From positions 186,001 through 250,000 of the forward strand of contig NZ_VIAR01000003.1 of assembly GCF_006546625.1 (NCBI RefSeq): a stretch of 64,000 bases of DNA, read 5' to 3'. Position numbers and translations under genes: made by a program. How positions within the stretch are numbered: the first letter of the stretch is position 1; each line of letters begins with the position of its first letter. Below the pieces are notes generated by a model. It saw nothing but the letters and a program-made list of their open reading frames with translations. It was not told the DNA's origin and did not search any database. This stretch comes from Haloflavibacter putidus (GTDB lineage: Bacteria; Bacteroidota; Bacteroidia; Flavobacteriales; Flavobacteriaceae). Shown here piece by piece: positions 53,283-61,698 of this stretch.

Positions 53283-53504
53283 TTAGTCTCCTATTTTGTC
53301 TATCTGTTTGTCTACTTCTTCATTAACTTCTTTGTCTAATTCTTCACCAGTTCTTTCTAAAATGCCTTTATTTTCTTCGGTTTCAACTTCTTTTTCTACC
53401 TCTACTTCTTTTACAACGGTTTCTTTTTCTGTTTTTTGATCTCTACAAGAAGTAAAACCAAGCGTAAGGCTTACTAGTGCTAGCGTTAAAATTGATTTTT
53501 TCAT
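53283..53504 (-). CDS. Small lipoprotein 3 of a tandem family
   Basis: The 73-residue protein begins MKKSILTLALVSLTLGFTSC (Cys20) followed by RDQKTEKET, the same signal plan and RDQ start as its neighbour. The mature chain is a charged helix rich in Glu, Lys and Val (VVKEVEVEKEVETE, then ELDKEVNEEVDKQID). It is the first gene of the tandem set read leftwards, 37 bp before the second gene. Function unknown. Confidence 0.7.
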   Translation of the reverse strand: MKKSILTLALVSLTLGFTSCRDQKTEKETVVKEVEVEKEVETEENKGILERTGEELDKEVNEEVDKQIDKIGD

Positions 53505-53602
53505 GATGTTTAATTAGTGTTAGTGGGCTAAGTTATAAAAAACTGGAAAAATGCAACCAACACATTTATAAAATTTTAATAAATTTTTTACTTAATCGAC
53601 TT

Positions 53603-54844
53603 TTATAGCAAAGCTTGCTCGCTAATATAGTCCATTATTTTTGTGGTGGCTCCGGTTCTTTTTATAACAAAATCTTTGGCATTTTGTCCTGCTTTCTCCT
53701 GTTCTTCTTTACGGAAAAGCAAGTGCTGTAAAATAACATTCATTTCTTGTTGGTCCTTTACGGAAAAGAGTCCATCGTGGGTTTGTAAAGCCTTGGCTTC
53801 CGGAAACTTTTCAAAGTTTTTTCCTATAACAATTGGCACGCCAAAGGTTGCGGGTTCTAATATATTGTGCAAACCGGTGTTGCCCATTGCCCCACCAACG
53901 TATGCCACGTCTGCATAATTGTATAATTTGCTCAGTAAACCAATGGTATCGATAATTAAAACCGAAAAATTATTTAGGTTTTGTCCTTCTATTTCAGAAT
54001 ATAAAATGCTGGGTTTTTTTAAAGCTTTTTGAAAAGCTTTTATTTTTGAAGCTTCTATTTGATGCGGAGCAATAATATATTTTGCTTCCTGCCTGGTGTT
54101 ATTAATAAAATTGGACAGATATGTCTCGTCTTCCGGCCAAGTACTGCCACATACCAAACAAGGTTTTTCTGCCACAAATTCTTCGGCGAAAGCCAACTTA
54201 TTATCTATTTTTAATTGAGCGCTAACCCTGTCAAATCGCGTGTCGCCACTTATCGCAACTTTACGGAAATCGTAGTTTTTTAATAGATTTAAAGAGTTTT
54301 TATCTTGCACAAAAATATAGGTAAAACGCTCTAGAACCTTTCGCATAAATTTACCGTAGCTTTTAAAAAAATGCTGGTCTTTTCTAAATAATCCGGATAC
54401 CAATAAACACGGAATTTTTTGCTGCTGCAATTGTGCTAAATAATTGGGCCAAACTTCGTATTTTATAAAGATAGCAAGCTTTGGCTGTACAATTTTTATA
54501 AACTGTTTAGCGTTTTTTTTGGTATCTAAAGGTAAATAGCAAACCGCATCTGCAATGGCAGTGTTTTTCTTTATTTCGTAACCGGAGGGAGAGAAAAAAC
54601 TAACTAAAATTTGGTATTGGGAATAGTTTTTCCGAAAGCGATTTAGAATTGGTACGGCTTGTTCATATTCGCCCAGCGAGGCAGCGTGCACCCAAATTAC
54701 GGGTTTGTTATTTAATTCTTTCCGTAAAGAGGTAAAAGTATTTTTCCGACCCGAAACAAACAGACGCAATTTGCTGCTAAAGAGCGCTATTACAGGCAAA
54801 AGCTTTTCTGCTAATACTATAAAAAAGTTGTAGAGAACCTTCAA
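53603..54844 (-). CDS. waaA: 3-deoxy-D-manno-octulosonic acid (Kdo) transferase
   Basis: WaaA adds Kdo to the lipid A precursor at the cytoplasmic face of the inner membrane. The 413-residue GT30 protein has an N-terminal anchor and the family segments PVIWVHAASLGEYEQAVPIL, SFFSPSGYEI, FIKYEVWPNYL, then VSGLFRKDQ and VCGSTWPEDE, and the C-terminal GGAMGNTGLHNILEPATFGV nucleotide-sugar site. The length fits. It is monocistronic and divergent from the DegT aminotransferase gene. Confidence 0.93.
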   Translation of the reverse strand: MKVLYNFFIVLAEKLLPVIALFSSKLRLFVSGRKNTFTSLRKELNNKPVIWVHAASLGEYEQAVPILNRFRKNYSQYQILVSFFSPSGYEIKKNTAIADAVCYLPLDTKKNAKQFIKIVQPKLAIFIKYEVWPNYLAQLQQQKIPCLLVSGLFRKDQHFFKSYGKFMRKVLERFTYIFVQDKNSLNLLKNYDFRKVAISGDTRFDRVSAQLKIDNKLAFAEEFVAEKPCLVCGSTWPEDETYLSNFINNTRQEAKYIIAPHQIEASKIKAFQKALKKPSILYSEIEGQNLNNFSVLIIDTIGLLSKLYNYADVAYVGGAMGNTGLHNILEPATFGVPIVIGKNFEKFPEAKALQTHDGLFSVKDQQEMNVILQHLLFRKEEQEKAGQNAKDFVIKRTGATTKIMDYISEQALL

Positions 54845-54913
54845 AAGTTATAAAATTGGTTGTACAAAAATAAGTCTTTCTGTTAAAATGACGCCTACAA
54901 AAGCGATTATTCG

Positions 54914-54921
54914 TAAATTTG
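54914..54921 (+). promoter_or_regulatory. Bacteroidetes -7 box upstream of the DegT aminotransferase gene
   Basis: TAAATTTG matches TAnnTTTG, 20 bp before the start codon at 54941. A -33 box is not clear. Confidence 0.4.
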
Positions 54922-54940
54922 CCGCCTAGAAAGTAAGCAG

Positions 54941-56068
54941 ATGAAAAAAATACAAATGGTAGACCTTAAAGGTCAGTTTCAACCAATAAAAGAACAAATT
55001 AAGGCTTCTTGGGAAGAAGTTTTAGAAAACACCAGTTTTATAAACGGTCCGCACGTGCATGGTTTCCAAAAAGAATTGGAAGAATATTTAAATGTTAAGC
55101 ACGTGATACCTTGTGCAAATGGTACAGATGCCTTGCAAATTGCTATGATGGGATTGGGATTAAAACCCGGAGACGAAGTGATAACGGCAGATTTTACTTT
55201 TGCCGCTACCGTAGAGGTAATTGCTTTGCTAAATTTAACCCCGGTTTTGGTAGATGTAGAAAAAGATTCTTATAATATTTCTGTAGAGGCTATAGAACGT
55301 GCTATTACGCCAAAAACCAAAGCAATTGTGCCGGTACATTTGTTTGGGCAACCAGCCAATATGGAAGCTATAAACAAACTTGCCAAAAAGCATAATTTAT
55401 TTGTAATTGAGGATAATGCGCAAGCTATTGGCGCAAATTATTATACTGCAGACGGAAGCTCCCAAAAAACCGGAACTATTGGCGACGTTGGGACAACCTC
55501 TTTTTTTCCTTCTAAAAACCTTGGTGCTTATGGCGATGGCGGCGCAATTTTTACCAACGATGATGCTTTGGCACATACTATAAGAGGAATTGTAAACCAC
55601 GGAATGTATGAGCGTTACCACCACGATGTTGTTGGGGTAAATTCTCGTTTAGATAGTTTGCAAGCTGCTGTTTTGCAAGCAAAATTACCGCATTTAGATG
55701 CGTATAATAAAGCTAGACGTACTGCTGCAAATAAATATAGCGAGGCATTAAAAGAGAATGAAAATGTTGCTGTGCCAAAAATTTTAGGAAAAGAAGATTC
55801 GCATGTTTTTCACCAGTATTGTTTGCGAATTTTAAACGGTAAACGCGATGCGCTTTTAAAACATTTACAAGAAAATGACGTTCCGTGCGGAATTTATTAT
55901 CCAATTCCGTTGCATGCACAAAAAGCTTATGCAGATAAACGCTACAACGAAGAAGATTTTACAATTACTAATCAATTGGTAAAAGAGGTAATTGCTTTGC
56001 CAATGCATACCGAGTTAGAAGAAGATCAAATTACGTTTATTACCAAATTGATAAACGATTTTGTATAG
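54941..56068 (+). CDS. DegT/DnrJ/EryC1/StrS family sugar aminotransferase
   Basis: The 375-residue PLP enzyme adds an amino group to a keto-sugar nucleotide, usually for cell-surface glycans. It shows CANGTDALQIAMMGLG (cofactor phosphate), IEDNAQAIGA with the PLP-ring Asp, the Schiff-base Lys192 in SFFPSKNLGAYGDGG and VGVNSRLDSLQAAVL. The sugar product cannot be told from the sequence. It is a single gene between waaA and a hairpin terminator, so it is not inside a recognisable glycan locus here. Confidence 0.92.
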   Translation: MKKIQMVDLKGQFQPIKEQIKASWEEVLENTSFINGPHVHGFQKELEEYLNVKHVIPCANGTDALQIAMMGLGLKPGDEVITADFTFAATVEVIALLNLTPVLVDVEKDSYNISVEAIERAITPKTKAIVPVHLFGQPANMEAINKLAKKHNLFVIEDNAQAIGANYYTADGSSQKTGTIGDVGTTSFFPSKNLGAYGDGGAIFTNDDALAHTIRGIVNHGMYERYHHDVVGVNSRLDSLQAAVLQAKLPHLDAYNKARRTAANKYSEALKENENVAVPKILGKEDSHVFHQYCLRILNGKRDALLKHLQENDVPCGIYYPIPLHAQKAYADKRYNEEDFTITNQLVKEVIALPMHTELEEDQITFITKLINDFV

Positions 56069-56090
56069 GAAATAGAACAAATTATTCCGT

Positions 56091-56124
56091 AAAGGCTTCT
56101 TATCTATAAAAGTAAGAAGCCTTT
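56091..56124. terminator. Terminator after the aminotransferase gene
   Basis: aaaggcttctta and taagaagccttt form a perfect 12-bp stem, followed by a T-run. It separates two convergent genes and probably serves both. Confidence 0.85.
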
Positions 56125-56126
56125 TT

Positions 56127-56723
56127 TTATACCGACCAATCTAAGGCATGTAAATTACTTTCTAATCCGTAAAATATAAGCACTTCTCCATTAGGTTTTA
56201 TGCATAGATGGTTCATTTTAAATTCAGAATCTTTAAAAAATAGATTATGCAACAAATTGTACGGGTCGTGGTATAAATGTTTTTTAGGATTGGCTTGTAT
56301 GCCGGAGTTTTTGGTACCAATTAAAAACGCTTGAATTTTTCTTTTGTTCTTTCTAATATAGCGCCAATATTTTTTGTGTTTTAGATCGTTTTTTACTTTT
56401 TCTGTGTTGTCGCTATAAAGATGTAGCATCGTATTTTTTTCAGGGTTGTAATCTTTTCCAATTATTTTGCTTAAAAACATTTTTATTTGCTGGTGCTGCG
56501 TACTGTCTAATTGCGCAGTATTTTTTCGCGGAAAGATTTCTGTTACTATAGTAGAATCATTTTCGACGGTTTTGGTGAAAATTTTACGTTGATCTAAGGT
56601 TTTATAGGTTTGTTCGGTTAAGATTTGCTTTTCGGAAACCAAATAAAAGATTTCTTTTTTTTCTTGAGCGAAAGATTTTGCAACTATAAATAGGAAAACG
56701 AACATTAAATAAAATCTGTTCAT
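56127..56723 (-). CDS. Exported protein of unknown function
   Basis: From the ATG at 56723 the 198-residue protein has a signal peptide (MNRFYLMFVFLFIVAKSFAQ, cut after about residue 20). I recognise no family. The mature chain is Lys-rich with KKYWRYIRKNKRKIQAFLIG and a conserved-looking end with HDPYNLLHNLFFKDSEF and KPNGEVLIFYGLESNLHAL. The start at 56810 is rejected, as it would add 29 residues before the signal peptide and overlap the upstream gene. It lies 16 bp downstream of the barrel-less TonB plug gene and may be co-transcribed. Confidence 0.6.
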   Translation of the reverse strand: MNRFYLMFVFLFIVAKSFAQEKKEIFYLVSEKQILTEQTYKTLDQRKIFTKTVENDSTIVTEIFPRKNTAQLDSTQHQQIKMFLSKIIGKDYNPEKNTMLHLYSDNTEKVKNDLKHKKYWRYIRKNKRKIQAFLIGTKNSGIQANPKKHLYHDPYNLLHNLFFKDSEFKMNHLCIKPNGEVLIFYGLESNLHALDWSV

Positions 56724-56739
56724 ACTAAAACATTTTTGG

Positions 56740-59136
56740 TTAATAAGTTTCTTCTTCCGAGAGGTGCAATTCTTCCGAAATAAAATAGCCATTTTGCGAG
56801 AAGCCTTCAATATAAAGATTTATTTTAGAAACATTTCTATTAGGAATTTTGAATTCTAATTCTCCGTTTTTGTCGAACTCTAACATCGCTTTCCAGTCTA
56901 TAACGCCAAATTCTTGAAATTCTGGGGAATAATATTTGTATTTAGGCGAATAATATTCGTCTGGTTCTGTAAAGCCGGAATTTGCTATAAAACTTTGGGT
57001 AGTTGCCCTATTAGAATTAACACCAGAGTCTATAGCGGTTTTTATTCTAATTACTCCTCCGGTACCTTGGGAGGCAAATTCACTTGAACCTGTCTTTCGT
57101 ATTTCTATACTTTCTACCTCGTCTGTACGTAAACTCATTAAAAAATCAGAGCCTTCGTTATCAAAAAACGGAGCTCCATCTATTACGATTACCGGGGCGG
57201 GTGGTCCGCCAAAGTTTTGTAAGCGGCGTGAAAAAACTTCTACTCTTCCCGGATGTCTATGCACATCAAAACCTTGCTGCGCAATATAGTCTGTGATATA
57301 AAGGTAAGATTTAGAAAGATCCTCTGTAACGGTGGTAATTTCAGAAAAAGTAGTAGATCTTTTGTTACGTGTACGCTGCTTGCTCGCGGTTAATACTATA
57401 CTGTCTAAAATATTGTCTCCTTCAATAAAATTACTGTAATCTATATTCTTCTCTTGTTTTTTTGTTGTTTGCTTTTGAAAGATGTATTTACCGACCTCTT
57501 TAAAGTCACTGCTGTCTATGCCAGGAAAAACAGTGCCATAGAGCTTATTTTTAGACAATTTATTATTGCGGTTGTTAACCGTTCCCACAGAAATACGGGT
57601 TTTATTTACAATATATGCACTATCTATTACAAAGCTGCCATCTGGTTTTAAATCTACAATTTCAAATAGATTAGCTACCTTACTTTTAATCAAGGCAGTT
57701 TTTTCTTTCTTATAATTAATGTCTTTTATTTTACCGCTTAACTTAAAACCAGTTTCTTTGTCGAATAATTTTTTAGGTGGCGAATTATAAATTTTATGCC
57801 ATTCATATCTGCTCCAGCCCTGGGTTTTTAGTAAAAGATCTAAATAATAATCTTGCTTCCGCAAGCTTCCATTTTGCGAAAAATAACTAGCGGCATTTTC
57901 TAGATGTCCTTTTACATACGGTTTTAAATAGTATGCAGACAGGCTGTTATTATTGGGTTTGTAATGCTCATTTGCTTCTGGTAGGGTAGATATACTAATT
58001 TTATTTAAAGCTAAAGAATCGTGGGCTGTGGCAAGTTGTAATTTTACAGATAAAGAATCTCCGAGATTTTTAACATCGGCTAATTCTATTTTATGTCTAA
58101 GAATATTGGTTCTATTAAAAACAAGGCGTTCTAAGATTGGCTCAAAGTTTTCATTAAATATTGTGATGGTATTAACCCCGGGAAAAAGTTTAGATTTTTT
58201 AAGATGTAAATTACTTGCTAAATCCTTTTCGGATATTTGAAAACCAATACCTTGCATTTTTCCTGCTTGGCGAACAATTAATGAATAGTTTTTGTTTTTC
58301 ACAAAATCTATGCTTTGCTGATTGGTTTTTACAGCAACAATTATTTCTTTAGGAGCAAAGATATTACAGGTTAAGGTTAATCCGTGCTCTTCTATTTGCG
58401 GAAGTTTTTTTGTAAGAATTTTACCATTCTCTAACTCAATTTCAACCAGGTAATTACTCGTAATTTGAGGGTTTATATTAAAACTCGCCGTGCCAAACGG
58501 GCTCGATTTAAACCTAGAGAGCAGTTTACCTTCCTTGAGTAATCTTCCTTCTTTAAACTTTAAGCTTTTTCCCTCGTTATTTATAAGCTTTACAGCAATA
58601 GTATTTAAAGCATTTTCCAACAAGTGTCCGCCTTCGGGTAAAAGCTGTAAATCATACTTGGTGTTTGTGCTAGTCTTTGTGTCTTCTGTAGTAGTATTAC
58701 CACCTAAAATAGTAAACTGCTGAGTAAAATGATTATGTTCTGAAAAGTTTTTAGAATATCTTGAAGAAGCTTTAATGAGATAGTCACCCGGCTTTAAATG
58801 TATCAAATTAAAATTTCCGGCACCATAACCGTTTTCAATAAAAAGTATTTTTGATCTTACATTTTCACCCTTACTGTCATAAATTGCTACGTTTAAATTT
58901 GTAGTTAAATTAGTATTTTTTAGATGCTGCAAATTGAAAGTATAAGCGGCAAACCAAAGATTTTCTATACCAATAAAACTGGTCTTATTAAGATGAAGAT
59001 ATGGGACTTCCCGCTCTAATGCAAAGAAAGAAGAATAGGCCTCTTGCAGGTCTTTTATGTTATCTGGTTTGGTTTGACTTGTACTAAAAAACGAAACTAA
59101 GAAACATAAAAACCCTAGAAGAAACCTATTTTTCAT
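56740..59136 (-). CDS. MG2-like protein with isolated TonB-receptor plug domain
   Basis: The 798-residue exported protein (signal peptide about 1-20) begins with LEREVPYLHLNKTSFIGIENLWFAAY, the macroglobulin-like domain start that is frequent in Bacteroidetes. After beta-rich domains it has a TonB receptor plug motif (about 600-705): QGFDVHRHPGRVEV, PAPVIVIDGAPFFDNE and VESIEIRKTGSSEFASQG then GGVIRIKT. The 22-strand barrel that normally follows is missing, and only about 80 residues remain. Such plug-only proteins are thought to assist surface proteins, but their role is unknown. fabD lies 7 bp downstream on the other side... it follows fabD on the same strand. Confidence 0.75.
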   Translation of the reverse strand: MKNRFLLGFLCFLVSFFSTSQTKPDNIKDLQEAYSSFFALEREVPYLHLNKTSFIGIENLWFAAYTFNLQHLKNTNLTTNLNVAIYDSKGENVRSKILFIENGYGAGNFNLIHLKPGDYLIKASSRYSKNFSEHNHFTQQFTILGGNTTTEDTKTSTNTKYDLQLLPEGGHLLENALNTIAVKLINNEGKSLKFKEGRLLKEGKLLSRFKSSPFGTASFNINPQITSNYLVEIELENGKILTKKLPQIEEHGLTLTCNIFAPKEIIVAVKTNQQSIDFVKNKNYSLIVRQAGKMQGIGFQISEKDLASNLHLKKSKLFPGVNTITIFNENFEPILERLVFNRTNILRHKIELADVKNLGDSLSVKLQLATAHDSLALNKISISTLPEANEHYKPNNNSLSAYYLKPYVKGHLENAASYFSQNGSLRKQDYYLDLLLKTQGWSRYEWHKIYNSPPKKLFDKETGFKLSGKIKDINYKKEKTALIKSKVANLFEIVDLKPDGSFVIDSAYIVNKTRISVGTVNNRNNKLSKNKLYGTVFPGIDSSDFKEVGKYIFQKQTTKKQEKNIDYSNFIEGDNILDSIVLTASKQRTRNKRSTTFSEITTVTEDLSKSYLYITDYIAQQGFDVHRHPGRVEVFSRRLQNFGGPPAPVIVIDGAPFFDNEGSDFLMSLRTDEVESIEIRKTGSSEFASQGTGGVIRIKTAIDSGVNSNRATTQSFIANSGFTEPDEYYSPKYKYYSPEFQEFGVIDWKAMLEFDKNGELEFKIPNRNVSKINLYIEGFSQNGYFISEELHLSEEETY

Positions 59137-59143
59137 ATTCTAT

Positions 59144-60025
59144 TTAAATTTGTGGCTGCATAGTAACCGCTTTGCGGTCTATCTTTTTAACTAAGCCTTG
59201 TAAAACTTTACCGGGACCAACTTCAGTAAAAGAGGTAGCGCCATCTTTTAACATATTTTGTACGCTTTGTGTCCACTTTACCGGAGAAGTGAGTTGAAAG
59301 ATAAGATTTTTTTTGATTTCTTTAGGATTTGTTACCGAAAAAGTTGTCACATTTTGATAAATAGGGCAAATGGGAGTTGCAAATTCTGTTTCTTCAATAG
59401 CCTTGGCTAGTTCTTCGCGTGCTGGCTCCATTAATGGCGAATGAAATGCACCACCAACCGGTAATATAAGTGCGCGTTTGGCTCCCCTGTTTTTTAATTC
59501 TTCGCAGGCTTTTTCTACGGCAGGAACTTCACCCGAAATAACAATTTGTCCCGGACAGTTATAATTTGCAGCAACCACAACACCTTCTGTTTCTGCACAA
59601 ACTGCTTCTACCAACTCATCTTCCAAACCTAAAACCGCCGCCATTGTAGAGGCTTGTTTTTCACAAGCTTTTTGCATAGCTTCTGCTCGCTTTGCTACCA
59701 ATTTTAACGCATCTTCAAAAGTTAAACATTGGTTGGCCACCAACGCAGAAAACTCCCCTAAAGAGTGTCCGGCAACCATATCTGGTTTAGCGGTATCGCC
59801 CAAAACCTGGTGCATTATAACCGAATGTAAAAATATTGCCGGTTGGGTTACTTTTGTTTGTTTTAAATCTTCGGCAGAGCCTTCAAACATTATATCTGTA
59901 ATGTTAAAACCTAAAATTTTGTTGGCTTTATTGAATAACTCTTGCGCTTTAGGATATTTTTCATAAAGCTCTAATCCCATTCCGGTATATTGGGCGCCTT
60001 GCCCGGGAAATACGTATGCGTCCAT
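59144..60025 (-). CDS. fabD: Malonyl-CoA:ACP transacylase
   Basis: FabD moves malonyl groups from CoA to acyl carrier protein for fatty-acid synthesis. From the ATG at 60025 the 293-residue protein has the typical MDAYVFPGQGAQYTGMG start, the catalytic Ser in VAGHSLGEFSAL, the Gln in the PGQ loop, and VGGAFHSPLMEPA with the second catalytic residue His. The upstream ATG-like start (60076) would add 17 residues (HLGLFYYICFKTKLKF) and is rejected. It is followed after 7 bp by the plug-domain gene on the same strand. Confidence 0.94.
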   Translation of the reverse strand: MDAYVFPGQGAQYTGMGLELYEKYPKAQELFNKANKILGFNITDIMFEGSAEDLKQTKVTQPAIFLHSVIMHQVLGDTAKPDMVAGHSLGEFSALVANQCLTFEDALKLVAKRAEAMQKACEKQASTMAAVLGLEDELVEAVCAETEGVVVAANYNCPGQIVISGEVPAVEKACEELKNRGAKRALILPVGGAFHSPLMEPAREELAKAIEETEFATPICPIYQNVTTFSVTNPKEIKKNLIFQLTSPVKWTQSVQNMLKDGATSFTEVGPGKVLQGLVKKIDRKAVTMQPQI

Positions 60026-60120
60026 AAATTTCAATTTTGTTTTAAAACAAATGTAATAAAAAAGACCCAAATGCATTTTTAAAGCAATTGGGTCTTATAT
60101 AAGTATAAATTAAAGAAATT

Positions 60121-60621
60121 TTATACGTCTAAATTTCCTTTTTTGCCTAAATCTGTTTTTTCGTTGGTAGCGGCTGCAACTCCCATCTTAAATATGTTAA
60201 TTAGTTTGTTGCCTTTCGTATCCCAATAATAAGCGTTTTCCGGAATTACTTTAATTGCCGTTAAATCGGGATCGTCTACGCCGTCAAACCAATTATCTGC
60301 CATACTACTATAAAGGTCTTTTAAAACAGACTTATCGGTGTGAATTTCTGCTTTTCCATACGCACTTAAGAAAGCCATAGAAGATGGATCGCTATATAAT
60401 AATTGAACGCGATTATCTTTTTCTATATCTTGGTTATGATCACTTTTTTTAGAGCTTAAAAACCAAATGTTACCTTCTACGTCTATTTTTTGAGTGGTCA
60501 TAGGTATTGCACTTAATGGCGTTTTTCCCAAATTGGTTGCCATCATAGCAACTTTAATATCTTTGGCCAATTCTCTAACTTTTTCTTGTGCTTCTTTGTT
60601 GTATTTGTTCTCGGTACTCAT
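60121..60621 (-). CDS. Pyridoxamine 5'-phosphate oxidase-like (general stress) protein
   Basis: The 166-residue protein has the flavin-reductase-like split barrel of the PNPOx family, general stress protein 26 type: VREL...KVAMMATNLGKTPLSAIPM, GNIWFLSSKKSDHNQDIEKD, RVQLLYSDPSSMAFLSAYGK and WFDGVDDPDLTAIKV with ENAYYWDTKGNK. Such proteins bind FMN or a related cofactor and are often stress-induced; the true substrate is not known. It is monocistronic. Confidence 0.85.
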   Translation of the reverse strand: MSTENKYNKEAQEKVRELAKDIKVAMMATNLGKTPLSAIPMTTQKIDVEGNIWFLSSKKSDHNQDIEKDNRVQLLYSDPSSMAFLSAYGKAEIHTDKSVLKDLYSSMADNWFDGVDDPDLTAIKVIPENAYYWDTKGNKLINIFKMGVAAATNEKTDLGKKGNLDV

Positions 60622-60753
60622 AATATTTTTCTTTTTTTAAAGATAAGTAGAGAAACACCCAAAATGTGTCAATAAATTATTAAAAATAAGCAGTTTTTGT
60701 TAAGCCTTGCTAAAAGTGAAGAAACATTAGCATAAAACAGGTAGTAGGGTTTA

Positions 60754-60771
60754 TCGCTTCCGCGGAAGCGA
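60754..60771. repeat. 18-bp perfect palindrome TCGCTTCCGCGGAAGCGA
   Basis: The palindrome lies in the gap between the PNPOx-like and fructosamine-kinase-like genes. Its 16-bp core also occurs inside the E2 gene (12183-12198), and shorter forms are at 15712 and 8363. Confidence 0.85.
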
Positions 60772-60839
60772 ACTTTTTCTATAAAGAAATTTATATTATT
60801 TTAATAGCAAACCAATTGCGATTGTAGTGCTGCCCTTCT

Positions 60840-61697
60840 TTAATTATAATGACTAATAATCTGGTCTACCGAGCTGTAATAGCTTTCTCCAAAAAGATTT
60901 AAATGCACCAGTAAGTAGTAAAGTTGCCAAATTTTTAGTCGGTCTTTCCAGTCATCTTCCAATTTGAATTCTTGATTATAAGCTGTAAATAATTCTTCTG
61001 CAAAGCCGCTAAAAAGATGCATCATGGCAATATCCATCTCGCGCGGAGCAAAACAAACGGCAGGATCTATCAAACAAGCTTGTCCGGTTTCATCGGTCAT
61101 AAAATTACCATTCCAAAGATCGCCGTGAATAAGCGCCGGTTTTTCTTTAGGAATTACATCTTGAATGTTTTTAAAAAAGGAATCTGTACCAGAAAATTTA
61201 TAATCGTTTTCTCTGGCAAGTTTTAATTGAGGCTCTAGTCTTTTTTCGATAAAAAAAGTTGCGGGATCTTCTGTAGTTGTCTGGTTATATTGTGGTAAAC
61301 TCCCAATATAATTATCGTAATTTAAACCAAAAGTAGGCTGACTATTTTTATGCAATTGTGCTAATTTTACACCAAAATTTTTCCAGAAATCTTCTGGTTT
61401 CCCGCTAGAAGAAATATGCTCTAACAGAAGATAGCCCATATTTTCTTCTACGCCGTTATCTATTGCTTTGGGTACGCGCAAAACGTTAGCTTCTGCCAGT
61501 AAATTTAAACCCATTGCTTCCTTTTTAAACATTTTAGGAAAGTCTTGCTCTTGATTTATTTTTACCACAAATTTTCCCATATCGGTTTTAACCGTAAAAA
61601 CTTCGTTTATATCTCCGCCGCCAAGAGGCGAAAAGTCTTTTAGTTCAAAGCCATTCTTTTTTCCAATGCTATATAATAGGTTACGCGTATCGATAAT
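60840..61697 (-). CDS. Fructosamine kinase family protein with non-AUG start
   Basis: The kinase-fold protein phosphorylates glycated amines (FN3K family) or a related small molecule. The first ATG (61580) gives only 246 residues and lacks the nucleotide loop. The frame is open further to 61697 and encodes IIDTRNLLYSIGKKNGFELK and then DFSPLGGGDINEVFTVKTD, which includes the family's LxGGDIN loop. With it the length is about 286, the family norm. No ATG, GTG or TTG exists there, so the start must be ATT (61697) or ATC (61694), or it was lost. The catalytic HGDLWNGNF (Asp) and IDPAV (metal Asp) are present. It lies directly after folA. Confidence 0.75.
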   Translation of the reverse strand: MIDTRNLLYSIGKKNGFELKDFSPLGGGDINEVFTVKTDMGKFVVKINQEQDFPKMFKKEAMGLNLLAEANVLRVPKAIDNGVEENMGYLLLEHISSSGKPEDFWKNFGVKLAQLHKNSQPTFGLNYDNYIGSLPQYNQTTTEDPATFFIEKRLEPQLKLARENDYKFSGTDSFFKNIQDVIPKEKPALIHGDLWNGNFMTDETGQACLIDPAVCFAPREMDIAMMHLFSGFAEELFTAYNQEFKLEDDWKDRLKIWQLYYLLVHLNLFGESYYSSVDQIISHYN

Positions 61698-61698
61698 T

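Noticed and set aside
52848-53339. A 163-codon plus-strand frame over the lipoprotein genes
   Set aside because: It is antisense to the two acidic repeat lipoproteins, and its Ser/Ala-rich repeats are the mirror of their ENAAEETGDA units. The minus-strand frames have signal peptides and fit the family.
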